Assembly (NCBI GenBank): GCA_000827325.1
Contig: KN832871.1
Span: 1,922,001 to 1,986,000, forward strand
Direction: 5' to 3'
Length of the DNA stretch: 64,000 nt
Source: Oidiodendron maius Zn
Taxonomy: Eukaryota > Ascomycota > Leotiomycetes > Myxotrichaceae
Numbering within the stretch: the stretch's first letter is position 1; the number at the start of each line of letters is the position of its first letter. Position numbers and translations under genes: made by a program. This document shows, piece by piece, positions 47,572 to 58,936 of this stretch. A model generated the notes under the pieces. It was not told where the DNA came from and made no database searches. It saw nothing but the letters and a program-made list of their open reading frames with translations.

Positions 47572-47817
47572 ATGTGTCAGTGGTATTCTCACGTGTACAC
47601 CTGCAAGCACACGACCTACGCACTCGGCAAGTATTGTGAGCAAGGAAACCTGGTTCAGACGCCTTGTAAGCAGAAGGAGATCTGGCAGACGATTCGGATG
47701 GACGAGCTCTGCGAGGAATGTGCTGCGCGTGAGGCCGCAGGGAATCAATCAAATGTTGTTGAAAGAGAATCGAAGATTGTCCATAAAAAGGGAGGTGGAG
47801 ACCCTGCGCGGAAGTAG
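47572..47817 (+). CDS. Small Cys-rich protein, probable zinc-binding, unknown function
   Basis: Single exon, 81 residues. It resembles a family of short fungal proteins that begin MCxWYxHVYxCKHTT; I know of no assigned function. Cys at 2, 11, 22, 32, 47 and 50 with His at 7 and 13 (MCQWYSHVYTCKHTTY, then CEEC at 47-50) suggest one or two metal sites. There is no signal peptide, so it is not a secreted effector of the usual kind. The segment KEIWQTIRMDELCEECAA is the most conserved-looking part; the last 25 residues are polar. The ATG is the first of the frame, with Cys2 directly after it. Confidence 0.7.
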   Translation: MCQWYSHVYTCKHTTYALGKYCEQGNLVQTPCKQKEIWQTIRMDELCEECAAREAAGNQSNVVERESKIVHKKGGGDPARK

Positions 47818-48236
47818 TCGAGTTGAGTAATGGGGAAGGGTGCGAGGGGAAAGAGTTGGAGGTATTGGGTGCTGGGCGAGAGGAGCTAGCAATCATCGAC
47901 TGGTTCGAGCGACGATACTTAAATGCAGAGCAATTCTATTTGCCAGGCTTTTGACAATCTCACGGTGCTATCCGTAAGGCTTCTCGTCAGCGTACAAAGT
48001 GGGCCAGATTGTTCGAATTAGGCCAAAGAACCATCCGAGAGATGTCTCGGCAGTCGGCTGCGGTTGTGTATTGCCGAAACAATTCGCGGGGTCAGTACAC
48101 CGAACGACCTGCCATTGTACACAGCTGCTATAAAACCATCTTTGCTTAATTCTTTTCCTTTCTGTGTATATGCCGTAGCGAAATTAAAACAGGGTAAGGG
48201 ACCTTATCAAGTTACCTTTTCATATATTTATACACA
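47818..48236. other. Short intergenic region
   Basis: About 420 bp between the Cys-rich gene and the dehydrogenase gene. Nothing else is visible. Confidence 0.5.
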
Positions 48237-49345
48237 TGGCTTTCTCAGTAAAAGGGAAGACGGCGATCATCACGGGAGCGGGGTCAGGTAGGTTCTAACT
48301 CGACTCATTCATAAGCTCTACCACCCCACTCATTTTCATGATTAAATAGGGATTAATCTTAGCTTCGCAAGCCTTCTACTTTCCAATGGATGCAATGTTC
48401 TCTTCGCCGACTTGAAGCTGCGACCAGAGGCTGAGGCCGTTGTGAACGAGTTCTCCAATCCCACCAATGCAGACCACGGGGAAGCAATATTTCAGGAGAC
48501 CGATGTAACGGAATGGAAACAACTGGAACTTATGTTCTCAGTCGCCGAAGCGCGTTACGGAGCTATTGACATCGTAGTTCCTGGTGCTGGTGTTTATGAG
48601 CCTGTAGCTCTACCACCGTTCTATCTTGACCAACTAGGAGACTAATATTTACTTTAGAATTGGTCAAGCTTCTGGCACCCTCCAGGGACTGCTGAGTCGA
48701 CCGATCCCATTGATGGTAACCACTATAAAATGCTAGATATCAATATTACCCACCCCATACGGGTTACCCAGCTGGCTGTGGCGCACTTCTTGAAGAGGAA
48801 GCAGCCCGGAAGCATCGTTCACATATCTAGCGTTGCTGGCCAGCGTTCGAGCTCTCCAACCCCTTTGTATAATGCGTCGAAGCATGCCATCTCAAGCTTT
48901 GTGCGGTCTCTAGCCCGTCTAGAGAAGAGATTTCGCATCCGCGTCACAGCAGTTGCGCCTGGATTAATCAAGACGCCGCTTTGGACAGAGGTTAGACTGT
49001 ACCGATATCCATAGATTACCTTACGGTAATTTGCTGATTTTCATCTCGAAACTATAGTCGCCTGAAAAACTCAAGAACCTTAGCGAGGCAGATGGTGATG
49101 AGTGGGCGACTCCGGAAGAGGTCGCTCTCGCGATGCTCGATCTCATCGAGAAGGACGAGTGTGCTGCGGGGAAGATCACTGGCGGTACGATCCTGGAGGT
49201 CGGGAAGGATCAGACTCGTCTCGTTGCAGAGGTTAATGATCCAGGCCCATCCGGAAGAGGTCATACTGCTAGGGGGATCCCGAAAGTGGCGGAGGGTATA
49301 CTAGATGCTATGGCTGTTGACGGGTGGGGAATACCGAATAATTAA
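48237..49345 (+). CDS. Short-chain dehydrogenase/reductase (15-PGDH-like)
   Basis: CDS is join(48237..48288, 48350..48603, 48658..48990, 49058..49345), 308 residues, three introns of 54-67 nt. It is a classical SDR: cofactor motif TGAGSGI (across the first splice), acidic residue at the end of the second strand (VLFADL, favouring NAD), catalytic Ser in HISSVAGQ and the YxxxK motif in YNASKHA. The segments PGAGVYEP and NWSSFWHPPG join over the second intron; reading through would soon meet a stop. C-terminal residues after about 230 (EWATPEEVALAMLDLIEK) fit the 15-hydroxyprostaglandin dehydrogenase-like group common in fungi. Substrate unknown; cytosolic. Confidence 0.9.
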
Positions 49346-50944
49346 AGGATAGTTTATGGAAGTTATTATGATTTGTGATATTGAGTAAATGATTTTCGTA
49401 ATCGTGATAAACGTTGTGCATCTCTTTGCTCGATGCACGGTGTTATGATGGCCCTTGATGGAAAATTATGTGCTGCAGTTGTCTTAGGTCAAGTCTCAAC
49501 TCGGGTGTTTGAAATGGATATTGGTTCTCTGAATCATGAATGTACAGATAGATGGGTACGGGAGTATTAGATTTCAACTGAGGCATCAGGACATTTATCT
49601 ATACAAGCGCCTGGTATGCATTTAGGACTCGACTAAGCCCCTAAGAGGGCATTTTCATCCTTCCGCAGTTCCACCTCAAATGATACAATATGCCGCGAAT
49701 CGCACGGCTTTGAACCTTTATTTATATCTCATTCAACGCCTCTGAAGTAGAGATGTATAACGTATCCTAGGCATTCAATCTCAGAATGGGAGCCTTTCGA
49801 CCCCAGAATCACACGTAAGGACATATCCTCGACATTCCTTAGTATATATTACGCAGCCGAGCACAATACTTCGTGCCGTTTAAAGTATGAGAATATAGAT
49901 AAACCCCAAGTTTATGTTTGTGTGAGGAGACCGAAAACGATGGTGCTATCGGTTACGGGTTGGATATAGCAAACATCTTGCCGCACTGGACGGCACATGG
50001 TATTAACATAGGATTAGCATTCTTAAATAACAAGTCACAATAATAACCGTAGATACCGCTTCTATATTTCATTAATGGGGCTCTCAGATCTTAAGTTCTT
50101 TTAGCCCTCCTCTTTTGGATCTTCCCAGGACGTTCTCTTGCTTGTAGATTGCAAATATCTTAAGTAGCCAGATCTGGCGTTTACCAGTTCCAACCTGAGA
50201 TATCAGAGAATTTCTCGTATGGCAAGACGAGTGCCGTATTACGGCTCTTTTCCTATTTCACAGTTCCAAACCTAACAAGCCGCCAAAAGCTCATTACTAT
50301 ATCATGATATAGCGGAGGCGCATCCACCCCATGGCAAATTCTTCCAGGTATCATATACTGTTTAAAGATTTCGTCTCTGTTTCAGTGCCGCGTTTCTGGA
50401 ATATAATTAGAAGATGGTACGTATAACTTCTATCAAGTGTTTTAAAAATGCTCAAAAGTGCTGCATAACAATCCTCCGCTTCAGCAGGCCGAGGCATGAC
50501 ACGTTTGCGCCATGGATGGGACTTGTCAGAACATCTGAAAGTAGGATCAGCTAACCCTTTTTAACTGGTGAACCATCCATCAGGGGCTTAAAACGCGTCA
50601 CATTAACGACCCCGCATCGTGGATCTCGACGCCCTATCGCCGGTAATTGTTGTAAGGGGCGATCCTCATTCATGCATCTCATAACTGCCATACGCCTTGC
50701 GATGGCATCTATGCAAAGCATTTTTCATGCCGCTGAGTGGAGGGAAATGCGTGTTTCATTATGCCATGAATAGCACAGCCTATGAGCAATGTCACTTGGT
50801 TCTGCCCGCCTCCCATTAAGTAACGAGCATAGTCGAACAGTTCGGGAACTTTTGTGCAAGTAGTTGGAGAGGGACGAATATTGAGACGAACCACAAAGGT
50901 GCCATATTTTAGACGATCTCAACGTCGGCAGATTAGACGTCGAG
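49346..50944. other. AT-rich gene-free stretch
   Basis: About 1.6 kb, the second longest gap. It is AT-rich with no open frame of note. I looked for terminal repeats and transposase-like frames and found none, but old, decayed repeat DNA cannot be excluded. Confidence 0.45.
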
Positions 50945-53472
50945 ATGGCAGAGATTCTACAGTTGTCGTCCAGGACTCCGCCGACTCCACCGCCTTCGGA
51001 TGACGGGCGTTGCTGCAGCGGCGGCAGAACCACGGAAACATCTCAGGAGACCGCCAATGTAAACAACTCGACCATCTCCACAATTACTCCTCCACCAACA
51101 CCAGCAACCAAGCCACGACAACTGCGCGACCGACTATCGGTACAGAAAGAACGGGAGGCTAATCGGAGCAAGCAATTCACAAATCGCCTGCAGAGATCAG
51201 CATCTACACCCTCCGCCGAAGACACCGTCCGCAGAGACAGTAACATCAGGAGGCGGGCGACTCATAGGTTCAGTGCGCCTGTGCAGGACATAGGAAAGAG
51301 CGAGGAGAGGCCGAATGAGCAGGTCCTTACCAAAATGGCATTTGCTGAGCAGCAGAGATGGATTACTGTCCAGCAGAAGACTTTCACGAAATGGTACGTC
51401 CTCCAAAGTGGGATTGGCGGGATTATGCTAATAATGGTCTCGCTAGGTTGAATACTAAAATTGAGTCGAGAGGTGTTGCAGTCGTTGATTTGGTGAAGGA
51501 TCTTAGTGATGGGGTATGCTTGAAATATATCCAATTGCTCTCTCCACGGTGTTTGTCGAGTTCTGAATGCTGACCCTGTTCAAGGTCCTCCTTATTCACC
51601 TCCTCGAATGTCTCTCTTCAGAGTCCCTGGGCCGCTACGCCGCGAAACCCAAACTACGAGTGCAGAAATTCGAAAATGTGAATCTGTCACTAGATTTCAT
51701 CAAATCGCGTGGCATCCAGATGACTAATATCGGTGCTGAGGATGTCGTCGATGGTAATCGGAAAATCATACTGGGCCTGATATGGACACTGATTTTGAGA
51801 TTCACAATTTCGGACATCAATGAAGAGGGAATGACAGCCAAAGAAGGCTTACTTCTATGGTGCCAGAGAAAAACGGCGTGCTACGACGAAGTTGATGTCC
51901 GGAACTTCACGGACAGCTGGAATGACGGCCTGGCATTCTGTGCTTTGCTCGATATACACAGACCCGACCTGATCGATTATGATGCCTTAGATAAGAATGA
52001 CCACAAGCGCAATATGCAGCTAGCATTTGATATTGCAAGTAAGGAGATTGGAATTCCTGACTTGTTAGATGTGGAAGATGTCTGTGATGTTGCGAAGCCG
52101 GATGAGAGAAGTTTGATGACATATATCGCATACTGGTTCCATGCATTTTCGCAGATGGAGAAGGTAGAAAATGCAGGAAGGAGGGTGGAGAAATTTGTCA
52201 ACAACATGCAGGGTGCTTGGGAAATGCAGAGCGCATTTGAGAAAAGGATGAGAGCACTTTTGAAGAGCATCGAGGACCAGGATATGAAGTGGAAGAAAGC
52301 CAAATTCGAGGGCACATATGTTGATGCGAAACGACAGGCGACTGAATTCAGCGCTTATAAGAGAGAAAGGAAAAGAGAGTGGGTTGCAGAGAAGGCTGAT
52401 CTGACTGCGCTGCTGGGCAATATACGGACAAAGCTGAGCACATATGGACTTAGACCATACGAGCCGCCGCCGGAGCTGAGGGTGAGCGTCTTAGACCAAA
52501 GATGGGCGCAGTTGATGAAGGCGGAAATGGCACGGGGCCAGCTCATTAATGAGACAATCAGGGAGTATGTAGCTTCTAATGGATATGAGATCACTACTAA
52601 CAAATTGCAGCATCAAGAACGCTCTCCAAAAATCATTTGCTGATAAAGCCAACGATTTTGCTCTTACACTCAATACCATACAATTGGCAATATCAGGCTT
52701 GGAGGGTGAAGTCGGAGATCAGTTAGCACATGTTAAGCGATTAAATGATACACTGGCTCCCATGAGCCAGTATCTAGAGAAGATTGCGGAGGTGGATCAA
52801 AAGTGCCAAGAAGCCAACATTGAAGAGAACGATTTCACCACGTATACCTATGATGAACTATCATACGAACTTGGTTTGGTTAAAAATTCGGTATCGAAGA
52901 AGCTTGCATTCCTTGATAACCAAGTTGTTGCCCGAAGCATGACGAATCTAACGCCCATTCAGCTGGAGGAATTTGAGTCTGTCTTCCGGCACTTTGACCG
53001 CGAGGATACGAACAGCCTCCAAGAACTCGAGTTCAGCGCCGCGCTCGCTTCTCTCGGTCTCGTCTTCTCTGAGGAGGAAATGCATGACTATTTCCTCGAG
53101 ACGTCGAATGGACGGGACTATGTCACATTTGAACAGTTCATTCGCTTCATGGTTGATGTCACAGAAGACCAAAACACAGCTGAGCAAGTCTTCCAGAGTT
53201 TCCGTGAAGTTGCAGATGGTAAGCCATATGTGACCGAGATGGATCTCAGGCATAGTCTGGTACCGGACGACGTCATTGAGAAACTCATTCAAGTTGTCCC
53301 CGAACATAAGGGTCCTGATCTGCAGCAGGACAGAGGCATGAAACAGTATGACTACATTAAGTTCATGGATAGTATGATTGCCGGGCCTGAAGAAGAGCCT
53401 CCCCTGAAAGACCTTCCGAACGGTAGGAATTCGCAGAGGGGAAGTGTCTCTGGCAAGACGAATGGCTATTAA
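50945..53472 (+). CDS. ain1: Alpha-actinin (actin cross-linker, Ain1/AcnA)
   Basis: CDS is join(50945..51393, 51447..51513, 51585..52564, 52611..53472), 785 residues, three introns of 46-71 nt. Alpha-actinin bundles F-actin at septation sites and at hyphal tips. The order is: a Ser/Thr/Pro-rich extension of about 135 residues; calponin-homology domain 1 (WLNTKIESRGVAVVDLVKDL); domain 2 (WCQRKTACYDEVDVRNFTDS then WNDGLAFCALL); two spectrin-like repeats (about 370-610), fewer than the four of animals; and a C-terminal calmodulin-like EF-hand domain (FRHFDREDTNSLQELEF). In the EF loop D-R-E-D-T-N-S the Ca-binding pattern is partly kept. The N-terminal extension is absent from yeast Ain1 and probably disordered. 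Confidence 0.94.
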
Positions 53473-53915
53473 GATTACGGAGCCGAAGAGGTGGATGGCC
53501 ATTGGATGGAGCAGTTTCAGAAGTAATGTCGCACAGTAAGGAAGATACGGATAGGGCATGGTGAAGGTGTTAGGTGGGCATTCGGTGGTATATCATGGCT
53601 CGGCGAAGGAAAGGGTTGCTTTAGGACTTGCTTGTAGTATTCATTAGCTTAGTATTGAGAGACCAAGCCAATCTCTCCTAAAACGACTTCAAAGTATGAA
53701 CACGAAAATTGAAATTCAAGCCGAGTTTTATCTACACATTCATAAATGGCCATGCTGGATGTATTTGTCGCCGAGCTGGCGGAGAAAGGAGACAGAAGGT
53801 ATGTGCCGAATAATCTTAATTTCTTTTCGAAGCAACCCTAGATACCACGCCGTAGGTCTACCCGTGTGGAATTTCATGTCGGGGACGATTTTATCATACC
53901 ACACTCTATATCAAA
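53473..53915. other. Convergent intergenic region
   Basis: About 440 bp between the 3' ends of alpha-actinin and ypp1. No gene is visible. Confidence 0.5.
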
Positions 53916-56900
53916 TCATAACACATATCCCCCTCGGGCTGTACCACCGAGAACCTCACTCCAATCCCGAACCGCGCGGGATTCTTCAAGCTCCACGCAC
54001 CACCACAGACATTCCCTGCTCTTCTCCAGTTGGCCACCTAGCTCGTATGATCTCGCAAGTGCAAACCATGCTTCCGAGTTGTTCCACCCTGTGCCTAGTT
54101 TCGTGAGAGTGGAGAGCAGACCGTAGGCCCGGTCTCTCGCTGCAACTTTATCCAGAAGTGTGGCCGAAGGCTCTTTTTCAGGAGGTTTGGATGCGAAAGC
54201 GGATGGGGTGGTATTTGTTGGGTAGGATTTGCTTGCTGTTGTAGGCGCAGAAGAAGACATACCTAGCGGCGAAGATGGGACGGCCAGGATAGATGGCTCC
54301 GCGTTTGGAGAAGGACGAATTGGTAATGTAGGATTCAGTGACGGGATATATAGAGTGCCAGAAGGAACAATCGGTGGTATTGAGGGTGGCGGAAGGAGTT
54401 CTCCGTCATATATATCTGCCATTATTTTAGAGAGGCCGACGATTGCGGCAGGATGATCCGCGAAATGGGTTAGAGCAGCTTCGAAGTACCCGAGAGCGGC
54501 ATATGGTGACGATTCAGCGACTGCAAGAGCTCCACGCTGGATAAAATGTTACTGTATGTCCTGATGTGCAAAGAATGTATAGTACTGACCTCGGCGCATA
54601 CGTCCGCCCACAATTCCTTTACGTTCTTGTTACCACCCCAACCTGTATGGGCTGTGGACAAATTGCCTGTCTTGTCACCAGAAATCTCCGTGTCAACGCT
54701 CTGTACTAACTTATGAGCTTCCTCAATTGCACCCTTGGCGTCGTCGTACATAGCAGCCCGACGATAGAAGGCCGATATTAGTAGCCAGACTTTCACCAAG
54801 ATAGCCGCCCTCCGCTGTCTTTGCTGGATGCGAGGGACTCTCGTTACTGGGCTTGTGAATGATGAGTACGGAGTGATATTCGATAGCCGACTGTCCTGCG
54901 CCTTATCTAGATCGAAGTTGGTTGATATGAGGGGTACCTCCTGTGTCTTTTCTTGGGACGCCGGAGGCAGTGGAGAATCCAAATCCTGGGAGTCATCAAT
55001 CGAAGTGCTATCCGGCGAAATGGCTAACCCTACTTGACTTGCCCGCTGGCCTGGATCCAACCATTGACTGTGCTCTTCAGCATTGCCAGGGGGTGTGAAG
55101 AATTCTTCGCCATCGACCACTTGTGGTGTAGGGCCAGTTTCGACGCTCATGTTCCGCTGGTCAGCACTGGTGGCTCTTTTTCGGATAGTTCCGGGGGATT
55201 TCTTTTGGGACACGCTTTCTCCGCCCTTTGGTTTTTCCGGACGCTGGCTCTTTGTCAAATGAGGCTGCCTTTCCTCTTTACCGGTTTCACTTGTGACTTG
55301 AATGGCCGGCGCAATATGACTCGTTATTGTTTGGATAGTGTTCGACCGCTGATGAGAACCAGCGTTTTCTCCTGCTGCCACAGCGGGAAGTGACTTTCGG
55401 ATGGAACGCCCAAATATGCTCCCTTTGAGACTCCTTATAGTGCCTGCAGAGCTGCTAGGAGGAGGAGGAGCGAGCTGAGCATTGGATGCCGGAGTCGGTT
55501 TTATATCCTTTGAAGGGTCTCCAAACAACCGGCTATACAGGCTGAGAAGTTCCCCGGATGAGTTGACGGCAATTTCAGGTCCTTCCATAACTTCAATTAA
55601 CATCAGCTGTGTCATTTTGACCTCAAGAACGTTCTGTTTCTCAAAGTCATCCATATCGTCAACAACACCATAGCGTCTGGGAAGGGATTTCTCGTTCAAA
55701 TGATCGCTTCGGTGATTAAAGGTTTCTTCTCCAAATAGGTTTCGGGGGTCTTTGAATTGCTCAAAAGCGCCCTCACACGATCTTATGGCCATCGAGAATT
55801 CTTGTCTTGCGCTGAGTAGTAGTGCCATTAGATGCCATAGAGGTATTAATGATCGTTCTCGGACGAATTGGCCTGCGTATGGTCCTGAGGCATCCGATTG
55901 GCGCTTTGGAGAAGCAGAAGGTAGCAGGCCAAACTTAACTGTCTCAATAGCAGTAGCTAAATCTCTCCGCTCCGCAAGGATGGTCCCTAAAGCGAAGAGT
56001 GTCTCTACACTAGCTTCGCTCTCATATTCTGGTAGCAGAGATCTCCTGAAACACTTGACAGCCCTTGATTGAAGGTCTGATCTTGAGAATGTATCGAAGG
56101 TCAGCCGTGCCCATTGGGCGTGGCTAATCCCAATACAGCGCCACGCTAAGGCAAATGTCTTTGGAGCTATAATGGCACCTCGTTCTGTACCATTCTCGTT
56201 CTTAGTAGTTTCTCTCTTCCCATTTTCCGAATAGGCAGCGTTATGTTTATTTAGCCAGGCTTCGAAGAATTGGCCAATATCCTTTGCTTTTTCAGCGCCT
56301 TGCCTAGAGCCATATCGACATAGGGCCATAATACACTCTGAGGCCGTGTTAAGGATAGTCTCATCGTCGTCAAGGCCTGGTTCTGGCTCCCCTGTCTGCT
56401 CAATACGGGCTTTGGCCGTTTTGACTATGTCCATATAGGTGTCGAAAGCCTTGACTGCTAAATCGAACTCTGCTAGAGCGACATGGACTGAGAAGAGGTG
56501 TCGTAAAATTGCTGTTGAATGGAACGTCTTTGATGCCCCGCGATACAATATGTTCAAAACATCCCTGCTCACTGCTTCGGCTCCACCTTCTCCAAGATCT
56601 GAATCTTTCCAGCTCCCTCCGCAAAGTATGTTCCAGTTCTGTATCACAATTTCGAGGAACGCCTCAACTTCTTGATTGAACTTGTCGGCACTTGGGAATT
56701 GCAATTCATTCAGTAGTATTGTTTCATATTGTGACTCCACCCGTTTCAATTCGGCTCGTTGCTGAGATCTACTGAGAGGTTGAGACTGAGCGCCTACAGG
56801 ATGAGTGGGGGGGAATGGCAGTCCTTGCTGCAGAAGTCTGGAGAGGGTAGTGTAGTATTCCTTCCACACAAGTCGTGGAGAAACTTCAGTGTGTGGTACA

Positions 56901-57778
56901 GAACCTCCGACAGGAACAAGGCCTTGACCATCGCAGAACGCACCCCAGGCTCGGAACGCAGCCAACGACTCTGGCTCCACGGGAGAGGTAATTCTAGATT
57001 TGATCGCCTGGCTGGAGAGCATGCAGAACCCAGTCAGAAAGACTTCCATCCAGTTGCGCACTTCTCTCCACTGCTTCTGCTTTGAGGATGCTGCAGCTAG
57101 GATTGGAAGCCCGGAAACAAAAGCTTCAAGCCCTTCAGCGACAGCCCCTGTCTTGGCAAGCGAGCTTCCTTTAACATATGAAGCCTTTAGAGCGCACACC
57201 TTTGTCCATTCTGCAGCTTCCTTACTGTGCCCATCGAACTGTGCCAAGTCGTGCCCGATGTTCTTGGGTAGTCGACCTGCCGCAAGAGCTGGTTCGCCCA
57301 GGTGCCAATGTAACCACCCAAGACAGACTTGCGCCTGAAATCCATCCTCCATGTGAGTCCTCTCACTCTCAACCGCTGTCAAGAGTTGAGGGATGTACTT
57401 CGAGAGAGACTGAGAATGCTGACTTGATTTGGCCGTCCCTGCTATCGCTGTCGGGACTGCTACGCCAAGTCTGGCTTGCGTGACAGCATGTTCGCATTCG
57501 GCAGCTAGAGCGAGACCTGATAGAGACAGTTCAGCTACCGCCACACGGTTTAAAAGCACCGTAGCTGGCGAACTAAAACCAGCTAGTTGGGTTGCACCTA
57601 CAAATCCGATCTGGAGCATGTTTCCTGATCTTCCTAACAAGCTCCGGCACAGCATTCCAATCGCCACTACAGCGCGCCTCGTCAAGCGTCTGGATATAAT
57701 GGGCAGCCTTCGTTTGCTGACGCTATAGAAAGGTAGTTAGCATGTACCATGAATTGCGACGGTTCAACTTACGATCAT
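53916..57778 (-). CDS. ypp1: TPR protein Ypp1 (TTC7-like, PI4-kinase recruitment)
   Basis: CDS is complement(53916..54536, 54590..57516, 57602..57722, 57773..57778), 1224 residues, three introns. Ypp1, with Efr3, anchors the phosphatidylinositol 4-kinase Stt4 at the plasma membrane and has been linked to endocytic cargo transport. The first coding exon is only ATG ATC; it splices to RQQTKAAHYIQTLDEARC, then NAVPELVRKIRKHAPDR, the family start. C-terminal TPR helices are visible (SSPYAALGYFEAALTHFADH, EAWFALARSYELGGQLEKS then RECLWWCVELE). A disordered Ser/Pro/Lys-rich region lies near residues 720-920. Splicing replaces a long misleading frame at the start of the third exon. Human relatives are TTC7A and TTC7B. 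Confidence 0.93.
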
Positions 57779-58936
57779 CTTTGGGTCTGCTGTGCGCACT
57801 AGACCAACCCTCGCAAAGGCGGCTCACGGTTACCATAGATCAGTAGCGGCACGATTGCATGGCGGAGGAGAGAAGAGGAGGGAGCTGCTTTTGCGGAGAG
57901 GGGCGTGGTGTGGTGGTGTGGATTGCTGGTGGTACAAGTAGTTGAAGCTGGGGAAGTTCAGAGTTGTTGTCTGCGCCGCTGCAGGTGCAACTAATGCCAG
58001 AAGAACCTGCGGTGCCCTTACCGAGGCGATCCTTGTGATAGTCCACCACCGCTGAGGGACGGCTCGTGAGAGAATGACACGCGTTGGTCCTCTCTGGGAA
58101 TAACCATAGGTCTGACATTAGACTGGTGTCATTTAATAGGGACTCTTTTTTGTCGGCTTTGAATTATAATGCCTAGGTGGAGAGATCCGTCATTATTTAC
58201 ACACAAAGCCACCTAGGAGAAGGTCCGCTACCAGAAAGGGACCTAATATGGCATTATGAAGTTTTCGCTACGTTTGTATTAGATAGGTGGAGGACGGCAA
58301 TTCTGTTCTCTATCTGTGGAAGTAGATATATTTCCAGAATGGCCAAATAGCGTAGATGGCTAGCTATCTCGATCTCACTGGCCCTCGCGAGGAGTACGCG
58401 AAAGGAACAGGCAATATCATTCTTCTCAGGGCTAAGTGATGCGCTCTTTTGCCCTTGGCCAGAGCTACTGGAAATAGGTTGAGTCGTCATTGCCTTTCCG
58501 ATTGACCTACTTTGTGTACGACCTTTTAGGTCCATTAATGGGCTCTCCCAACTTCTGACCCTGTCTATTTGGGATCTCCAGAAATGATAGGGCGGCACGT
58601 GACGGTGGCTTTCACAATCCCCTGTTGGTGTGACTAAGCATACTAGTTTCTCAGTCAATCCGCCAATGACGCTAGAGATTGTCCAAAGCTCCGAGGAATT
58701 TTTGGACAGCGGCAGAAATTATCGAATATATTGTTAACGCCCACATCCTGACCTAAATGATGGTGAAATGCTATGGAAAACTTCAGTCCTCGTTAAACTG
58801 AAAGATTGCCCTCTGGGTAAATCAACTTTCATCCCCCGGGTCCCTCTCTCCCAAGGCTTCGGGCTGTATTCCCCACCCAACTGCATCTCATTGCCTCTAT
58901 CTGGCAGAAATATCATATGAGCCGCTATAGACGAAG
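57779..58936. promoter_or_regulatory. Divergent promoter region of ypp1 and rix1
   Basis: About 1.16 kb. A minus-strand frame (58254-58658) of 134 codons lacks recognisable features and I leave it out. No RNA gene is visible. Confidence 0.45.

Noticed and set aside
49346-50944. AT-rich stretch considered as a decayed mobile element or tRNA cluster
   Set aside because: No repeat ends, no element proteins and no tRNA A/B-box pair were found by eye.
54470-57685. Single 1,071-codon frame taken as the whole ypp1 protein
   Set aside because: Its first 60 residues and last 40 residues do not fit the family; splicing to small upstream exons and a downstream exon gives the conserved ends.
58254-58658. 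134-codon frame on the minus strand in the ypp1-rix1 promoter region
   Set aside because: No recognisable domain or splice pattern; likely chance.
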